A DNA stretch of 10,854 nucleotides, taken from NCBI GenBank assembly GCA_030587525.1, contig JAUQYW010000746.1, positions 1-10,854 of the forward strand. Reading direction: 5' to 3'. The position numbers and the translations under genes were made by a program. This DNA is from Candidatus Sigynarchaeota archaeon (lineage in GTDB: Archaea; Asgardarchaeota; Lokiarchaeia; Sigynarchaeales; Sigynarchaeaceae). A model generated the notes under the pieces. The model did no database searches. It was not told where the DNA came from and worked only from the letters and a program-made list of their open reading frames with translations. Positions 6,141-10,854 of the stretch are shown here, piece after piece; position 1 is the stretch's first letter, and the number at the start of each line of letters is the position of its first letter.

Positions 6141-9100
6141 ATGGATTCGAAAACTCTGTGGGAGATCAAGCAGACCTTTAGCACGGGTCAAAAAGCTTTC
6201 AAGTACGGGAATTTCGAGTCAGCGCTGGAATCTTTTCAAGACGTGTTTAACCGGTTTCGCGATCTCGGGAACTCGGAGGGTATGGCGGAGTCCCTCTACC
6301 AGGTTGCCCAAGCCCAGCAAAAGCTCGGGCATCTCCAGGACGCGGCCATGAGTTTGAAGGAAGCTCTGGAACTCTTCAGGTTCCTGAAGAAAAAGGAGCG
6401 CGAAGTCATCTCTCTCCATGCTCTTGGCATGATCCATGCAGAACTCGGGGACGACGAGTTAGCGTTAAAATATTTCGAGGATGCCCTGGCTATTTATCAA
6501 GAGAAGGATTACAAGGACGGTATTGGTTCCATCTATTTCGAGATGGGGAACCTTGCGCTGAACGATGACGATCTAGCCAACGCTGTCATTTTTTACCAAA
6601 AAGCCTTGAGCGTGTTCGGGGAGTCGGGGAATGAGCCCGGGATCGCAAAATTGCATTACATGCTTGCTCTTGCCACCTTCAAGGAAGAAGATATCGAGGC
6701 GATGCGACCCCACCTGGAAAAAGCTGGCGAATTGTTCGAGCAGCAGTTTGATGTTGACGGGAGGGTCAAGGTTCGGACCATGGAAGGGCTCATTGCCTTG
6801 AAGGAGAGAGACACCAACAAGGCCGAGCTAATTTTCAAGGACTGCATGCGGTTAATTGCCGAGCGGTACATCCGGGAGCCGCAGAAGAGCGGCGTCGTTG
6901 ACAAGCAATCTGAGGTGCAGATACTAATGTACATGGGCACCCTCCTCCTCCAGGACTCCAAGTATAATTTGCCAGATTTTGGAAAAACCCTGAACATAAA
7001 AGCATACGAGTATTTCAACGAGGCTGGTACACTTTCGGAGAAGATCCAGTACAAGAAAGGAATTTGCCAAGCATTCTTCAGCATGGGGCTCATCCTCTTC
7101 GAACGTGGTACCCGCGCGAGCCTCGACGAGGCGACCGCGAAGTTCTCCAAGGTTCTCGACATCGCGAAAGAAATCAAGGACAACGAGTTGATCGTCAAGA
7201 GCCTGTTGTTCCTCGGGATCAGCCATCGCCATCTGGACAAGATCGATCAAGCCTTGAACTTTCTGCAAGATTGCACGATCATCTCTCGAAAATTAAAATA
7301 TGCAAGCTTGGAAACTCGTTCCTTGATTGAAAAGTTCAAGATTTTCTTTAAAATCGGCAAGCTCAACGATGCACTTTCAATGCTTGAAACAGCAATGGAA
7401 ATAACCAAACAGAACAAGGACTTGCGTGGCCTGGAAGCGGAAGTGCTTGTTTTACTGAGCAGCTATCACCAAGTCACGGGGGACCTCCACAAGGCAGGGG
7501 AACTACTCGCGGAAAGCCACCAGATATACGAGGCGTTGAACAACAAGAAGGGCTTGGTTAATGTCCTTACCGAGATGGTGACCTTGAACGAGCGCCAGGG
7601 GTTCACCACACAGGCGATATCGTGCTTGAGCAAGATCGAAGCGATACACCGGGACGCAAATCGGTTCACGGATATGTCCCGGGCGAAGATCGAAATAGCA
7701 CGGTTGATTTTTGAAACCGGCGACGTGGAGCGTGCGATTGCGAAGCTCAAGGAAGAGATCGATTTCATTCGCGACGCGGGTATCAACGACGGCGATGCCT
7801 TGATCGCCGAAGCAAAGTTCATCTTGTTCAAGATTCTCAAGCATAAAAATGAAACCATCGAGTCCGACGAGATATTCGCTGATGTTTTAAATTATTATAG
7901 CAAAAATGACAAGCTCCTTGAGTTATTCGACGTTTTCATCGACATTGCATACGAATCCATGGAAAGCGGTAACGCTGGCTCTTTAAAGCATGCGATCGAG
8001 AAATTGTGGAAAATAGTCAGTGGAGCAAAGGAGACCGTCGATTACAACGAGAGATTGATATTTTTCTTGCACATATTCGGCATCATTCACCAGCAAGATG
8101 GGGCACTTGACCTGGCCCGAAAATATTTCAACGAATGCTTGGTCATCATCCAAAAGCTTAATACCGAGAGCAAAAAAGGCGTGATACTTGCCCAGCTCGG
8201 TGACTTGTCGTTGATAGAAGGAAAAGCCGATGCCCTCTCGTTATTCACGGATGCGTTGAAGATAATGTCCGAAGAAGGTCAGCTCGATGACACGATCAAG
8301 GTTCATGTCAAGATTGCTGAAATAATGAATGATCAAGGTAATATCGAAGAAGCAATAGAACATGCCATGCAAGCCGTGAAGACCTTCGAGGATGCATCGA
8401 TCGTCCATAATCGGCAAGAAGTCGCCCGCAAGTTAAAGCGGCGGTATAAATTTTACACCCAGCCTCTCGATGCATATGCCCTGCTCGGTTCGCTGTATAT
8501 ATCGAGGTTCACCAAGGAAAACGACCCGACTTCGCTCGAGCGGGCCTTGATTTCCACGGAATTTCAAAAACTTCAATGGATCCATTCGAAATATTATGCA
8601 AAGCAAATGTTTAGCATGTATTCGTGCCAATCTCTCGAAAAATACGTTGAAGCAGACGAGACCTTGGGCCAAAAGGCCGTGATGAAGCACAAGCTCCTGG
8701 AATTCCTCGTGGAAAATCGTGACGTCCAAATTCGGCTCTTGGCAGCACCGGATTCGAAGAAAGATTTCGTGAAGAAGGCGATCGACTTTCTAAACCAAAA
8801 AATAGCCGAGGAACGGCTAGGCCTGGTCGACCTCGTACAGGAGGTCAAGAAGAACCGCGCGTATCTCATGGAGTGCAAGGACCCCGGTTCCTACGTGCCA
8901 TTTATCGGGTTCAACCTGGTGCGGCAAGCACAAAAAGTCTTGAAAAATTACGGGGAAATAGCGGTCATCGATTATGCCTTGTTGCCTCTCGCCTCCAAAA
9001 TTGCAATTTTCATTATGCATCAAGAGGACACGGAGCTCATCCTGAGCGACGCACCCGCTGCATTTTTCACCGCGCTTGAGCAGCTCAATGAAGCGATCCA

Positions 9101-9971
9101 GCAAGACAAGCAAGCAGATGTCATTTTCTTGCATCGGAAGCTCACGGACTGGCTGTTTCCCGTGCAACTGAAGGAGCGGCTTCTCGAGCTCGGCGTGGCT
9201 TACCCGTTCATCTGCCCTGATCCCCGGTTACACGATATTACCTTCGATTTGCTCGGCGAAGAGAATAACCTGTGCCTGGATTTTACGTTTTTCTACCTAC
9301 AAAGTGCCCTGAGCCTGAAAAGCGTTCTTCAAGGCGGCCGGGAGGCAAGCCCGGGAAGTTCATTGGACTTTTACTTCTTGTTTCCTGACCCGGACGATGC
9401 AAAAGGCGACGAGTTGGCGGATCTTGTGAATTTCTTCGACCGTAAAACGAGTGCCACCGAGGCTACAGCTCCCTCGCATCTCTTGCTGCAAGGTGCTGAT
9501 GCGAACCACCAGAGCCTCCAGGACATCGTCAGCGTCAAGCCGGCGATAATCCACTTTTCCGGCACGAGCTTCTTACCAGCATCGCTGCCTTTCAAAGGTT
9601 TCTTGAATATGAACGATCGCGCGTTTTTCTTGGAGGATTTTATGGAACTCGACCTCGACAACAAGCACGGCCTGATTTGCTTGGCTGCCCGAGATGAGGT
9701 TCCTGTCAACCTCGAGCAAGCTTTCTTCGCGTGGAAGACCTTGTCGCTGAGCAATATCCCGAATTTCATTTTCATGCTTTCGAAATATGGCTTTTCTGGC
9801 CGGATCTTTTCCTTTCTCTATGACCGGTTACTCAAAGGCGATACACTTGGGCAGGCTTTCCATAATTGTATGATTTACTTCAACAAGATCCAGGAAATCT
9901 CGCCACTTGCACGGGAAAGCCATATCCTCATCGGGAATCCATTCTGGAAATTAAAAAACAAGTCATCTTGA
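6141..9971 (+). CDS. Large TPR-repeat scaffold with a degenerate (pseudo-protease) CHAT domain
   Basis: Residues ~1-800 are a long series of ~40-residue TPR units of the LGN/Rapsyn type. Examples are FKYGNFESALESFQDVFNRF, LGHLQDAAMSLKEALELFR and LGDDELALKYFEDALAIYQE near the N-terminus, with the family's G/A-Y-A spacing fading in later units. TPR solenoids bind proteins. From ~930 to the end the sequence follows the CHAT fold, a caspase/separase-like protease. The marks are RKLTDWLFPVQLKERL, then FICPDPRLHDITFDLL (the PDGxLHxLPFEAL segment), IIHFSGTS (1136-1143), HGLICLAARDEV, LLKGDTLGQAFHNCMIYF, and terminal HILIGNPFW (the LIGDP ending). In active CHAT proteins the last two segments before the tail read HFxxHG and LSACETG. 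Here the catalytic His position is T1142 and the catalytic Cys position R1184, so proteolysis is not expected. It probably serves as a binding module or scaffold. The ATG is supported by the TATA box. The gene is transcribed divergently from ESCRT-III. Confidence 0.9.
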   Translation: MDSKTLWEIKQTFSTGQKAFKYGNFESALESFQDVFNRFRDLGNSEGMAESLYQVAQAQQKLGHLQDAAMSLKEALELFRFLKKKEREVISLHALGMIHAELGDDELALKYFEDALAIYQEKDYKDGIGSIYFEMGNLALNDDDLANAVIFYQKALSVFGESGNEPGIAKLHYMLALATFKEEDIEAMRPHLEKAGELFEQQFDVDGRVKVRTMEGLIALKERDTNKAELIFKDCMRLIAERYIREPQKSGVVDKQSEVQILMYMGTLLLQDSKYNLPDFGKTLNIKAYEYFNEAGTLSEKIQYKKGICQAFFSMGLILFERGTRASLDEATAKFSKVLDIAKEIKDNELIVKSLLFLGISHRHLDKIDQALNFLQDCTIISRKLKYASLETRSLIEKFKIFFKIGKLNDALSMLETAMEITKQNKDLRGLEAEVLVLLSSYHQVTGDLHKAGELLAESHQIYEALNNKKGLVNVLTEMVTLNERQGFTTQAISCLSKIEAIHRDANRFTDMSRAKIEIARLIFETGDVERAIAKLKEEIDFIRDAGINDGDALIAEAKFILFKILKHKNETIESDEIFADVLNYYSKNDKLLELFDVFIDIAYESMESGNAGSLKHAIEKLWKIVSGAKETVDYNERLIFFLHIFGIIHQQDGALDLARKYFNECLVIIQKLNTESKKGVILAQLGDLSLIEGKADALSLFTDALKIMSEEGQLDDTIKVHVKIAEIMNDQGNIEEAIEHAMQAVKTFEDASIVHNRQEVARKLKRRYKFYTQPLDAYALLGSLYISRFTKENDPTSLERALISTEFQKLQWIHSKYYAKQMFSMYSCQSLEKYVEADETLGQKAVMKHKLLEFLVENRDVQIRLLAAPDSKKDFVKKAIDFLNQKIAEERLGLVDLVQEVKKNRAYLMECKDPGSYVPFIGFNLVRQAQKVLKNYGEIAVIDYALLPLASKIAIFIMHQEDTELILSDAPAAFFTALEQLNEAIQQDKQADVIFLHRKLTDWLFPVQLKERLLELGVAYPFICPDPRLHDITFDLLGEENNLCLDFTFFYLQSALSLKSVLQGGREASPGSSLDFYFLFPDPDDAKGDELADLVNFFDRKTSATEATAPSHLLLQGADANHQSLQDIVSVKPAIIHFSGTSFLPASLPFKGFLNMNDRAFFLEDFMELDLDNKHGLICLAARDEVPVNLEQAFFAWKTLSLSNIPNFIFMLSKYGFSGRIFSFLYDRLLKGDTLGQAFHNCMIYFNKIQEISPLARESHILIGNPFWKLKNKSS

Positions 9972-10013
9972 TTCGACTTTGGTCGGAATAGTTGATTATT
10001 ATAGAATCGAGTG

Positions 10014-10019
10014 AAAAAA
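10014..10019 (-). terminator. T6 terminator after the ESCRT-I-like gene
   Basis: On the minus strand TTTTTT begins three bases after the stop codon of the gene that ends at 10022. It lies in the 50-base gap between two convergent genes; no comparable T run follows the TPR-CHAT gene on the plus strand, which may end within the opposite gene. Confidence 0.45.
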
Positions 10020-10021
10020 GG

Positions 10022-10854
10022 TTAGAAACGAGACGCCTGGCTATATTGCATCGAACTGAGCTGGGTCCGGAGTTCTTGCATTTCTTGCCCCAGCGTGATG
10101 AGCTTTTCCGTGAAGAGCTGGTGCGTCTGGAAATACACGTGCGCCGTGACTTTTCCGAGCTCGAACATCGCGTCTAGATTTCGCATCGTCTCCTTGATGG
10201 ACGCTTGTTTTTGCTCGTCCACCTGCAATTGATTGATGAGCGTCCTCACTTCCTGGGACTTTTGCAACCTTATTTGCATGGCTTGCTGGGCTACCTGGTT
10301 TGCCATGTTTACCGGGTAATTGCCTCTCGCCGGTGCATTCCACGAATCAACGAATCCTCCCGCGTTTCCTTTGACCCCGGTGCGAGGATCCGGCACGGCA
10401 GACATTGATTGACCGGCCCTTTGGAAGAATTGCTGCGATGCTCCTGCACCGTCGCGCCCCAGGGTGAAAGCATCGCGTCTCTGGGGCGCCACCCGTGGAT
10501 CAATGCCCGGATTGTACAGCCTTGGATCGCCCGTGGACACGGCCGGGTTCTTAAGAGCCGCCGGCGACTGGAAATCTTGCGCGAGGAGGTCATCGCCGAG
10601 GAAGCCCTGATCATCCTGCATGAACGCCGCTGGATCTTGTTGATCGACTCCAATCTGGTTCGACGGCATCGATTTTTGGTCGGTATTGGCTGGATTTGAC
10701 GGATCATTGAAACCGGAATCGCCCGGGAATTCGAAATCTAGGTCCGTCAGAGGAGCATAGTTCATGCCTTGGCGTGGCGTGGTAACTTGCTGGGGGCTTA
10801 TCGAGTCCGGGTTGAGCAATGCATTGATGTTTTCCTCGATGTAGGTCTTGATCT
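10022..10854 (-). CDS. C-terminal part of a disordered-linker / coiled-coil protein with an ESCRT-I-core-like hairpin
   Basis: The frame is still open at the window edge, reading IKTYIEENINALLNPDS at its visible N-terminus, so the gene starts outside; the TTG at 10819 is not needed as a start. About 160 residues rich in Pro, Gln, Asn, Asp and Gly form a disordered linker. The last ~95 residues are helical. A coiled coil (NMANQVAQQAMQIRLQKSQE onward) is followed by a hairpin, ETMRNLDAMFELGKVTAHVY then FQTHQLFTEKLITLGQEMQE. The second part has the layout of the ESCRT-I core: helix, Gly turn, helix. It can be laid without gaps against the TSG101/Vps23 steadiness box (T, L, G, V, L and K coincide, with conservative changes between). 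A linker, a coiled coil and this hairpin, in that order, is the architecture of Vps23, whose N-terminus is a ubiquitin-binding UEV domain. A Vps37 Mod(r)-like domain or an unrelated coiled coil are alternatives. ESCRT-I identity is an inference. Confidence 0.75.
   Translation of the reverse strand, partial: IKTYIEENINALLNPDSISPQQVTTPRQGMNYAPLTDLDFEFPGDSGFNDPSNPANTDQKSMPSNQIGVDQQDPAAFMQDDQGFLGDDLLAQDFQSPAALKNPAVSTGDPRLYNPGIDPRVAPQRRDAFTLGRDGAGASQQFFQRAGQSMSAVPDPRTGVKGNAGGFVDSWNAPARGNYPVNMANQVAQQAMQIRLQKSQEVRTLINQLQVDEQKQASIKETMRNLDAMFELGKVTAHVYFQTHQLFTEKLITLGQEMQELRTQLSSMQYSQASRF

Noticed and set aside
6656..7240. A 194-codon frame antisense to the TPR region
   Set aside because: It lies wholly inside the TPR-CHAT gene on the other strand. 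Its Ser/Arg-rich composition is that of the reverse complement of Glu/Lys/Leu-rich helices, and it has no motif or promoter of its own.
6141..9971. TPR-CHAT protein as an active protease of a CRISPR type III-E or similar immune system
   Set aside because: No cas genes or repeats are present in the window, and both catalytic residues are replaced.
1..10854. A single ESCRT operon
   Set aside because: Gene strands alternate (+,+,-,-,+,-) with separate promoters and terminators, and no Vps4 or ESCRT-II gene is visible.

Overview
The window is a stretch of archaeal chromosome, most likely Asgard or a closely related lineage. Three things point there. Promoter-like sites are TATA boxes (TTTATAT, TTTAAA, ATTATAAA) about 30 bases from starts, not bacterial -35/-10 pairs. 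There is a clear ESCRT-III (Snf7-family) gene whose C-terminal tail resembles eukaryotic CHMP proteins. The proteins are rich in adaptor-like architecture: MIT-like, TPR, and coiled coil behind long disordered linkers. I cannot assign a phylum from the sequence alone. No tRNA, rRNA, CRISPR array or intact mobile element was seen.

Layout. Positions 1-840 (+) hold the 3' part of a gene for a Pro/Ala-rich protein with an unrecognised C-terminal domain. It is followed after 26 bases by a 619-residue protein (867-2726, +) that joins an N-terminal MIT-like three-helix domain, through a Gln/Ala/Pro-rich linker, to a GCS2 (glutamate-cysteine ligase / carboxylate-amine ligase) domain with its main active-site motifs intact. 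Convergent to it is a 663-residue PIN-nuclease/helical-repeat protein (2830-4821, -). A 498-base gap (4822-5319) holds a possible 95-codon small gene and a chain of strong inverted repeats. Then comes the ESCRT-III gene (5320-5964, -), with a hairpin-plus-T6 terminator. Across an AT-rich divergent promoter region (5965-6140) lies a 1276-residue TPR-CHAT protein (6141-9971, +) whose CHAT domain has lost both catalytic positions. The window ends inside a gene on the minus strand (10022-10854) encoding a disordered Pro/Gln/Asn/Asp-rich segment followed by a coiled coil and a helical hairpin like the ESCRT-I core (Vps23 steadiness box or Vps37 Mod(r)).

How the genes may work together (inference). 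ESCRT-III subunits are recruited and remodelled by MIT-domain proteins that bind MIM peptides in their tails. This ESCRT-III has both a MIM2-like Pro motif (LPETP, residues 172-176) and a MIM1-like terminal helix (residues 198-212). The MIT-like domain on a GCS2-type ligase 2.6 kb away suggests an ATP-dependent amide-forming enzyme that may be tethered to ESCRT-III filaments. Together with the ESCRT-I-like fragment and the pseudo-CHAT TPR scaffold, the window could be an accessory ESCRT neighbourhood of a kind I do not recognise as described. The link is by proximity and domain logic only. The genes are on alternating strands with separate promoters, so it is not one operon.
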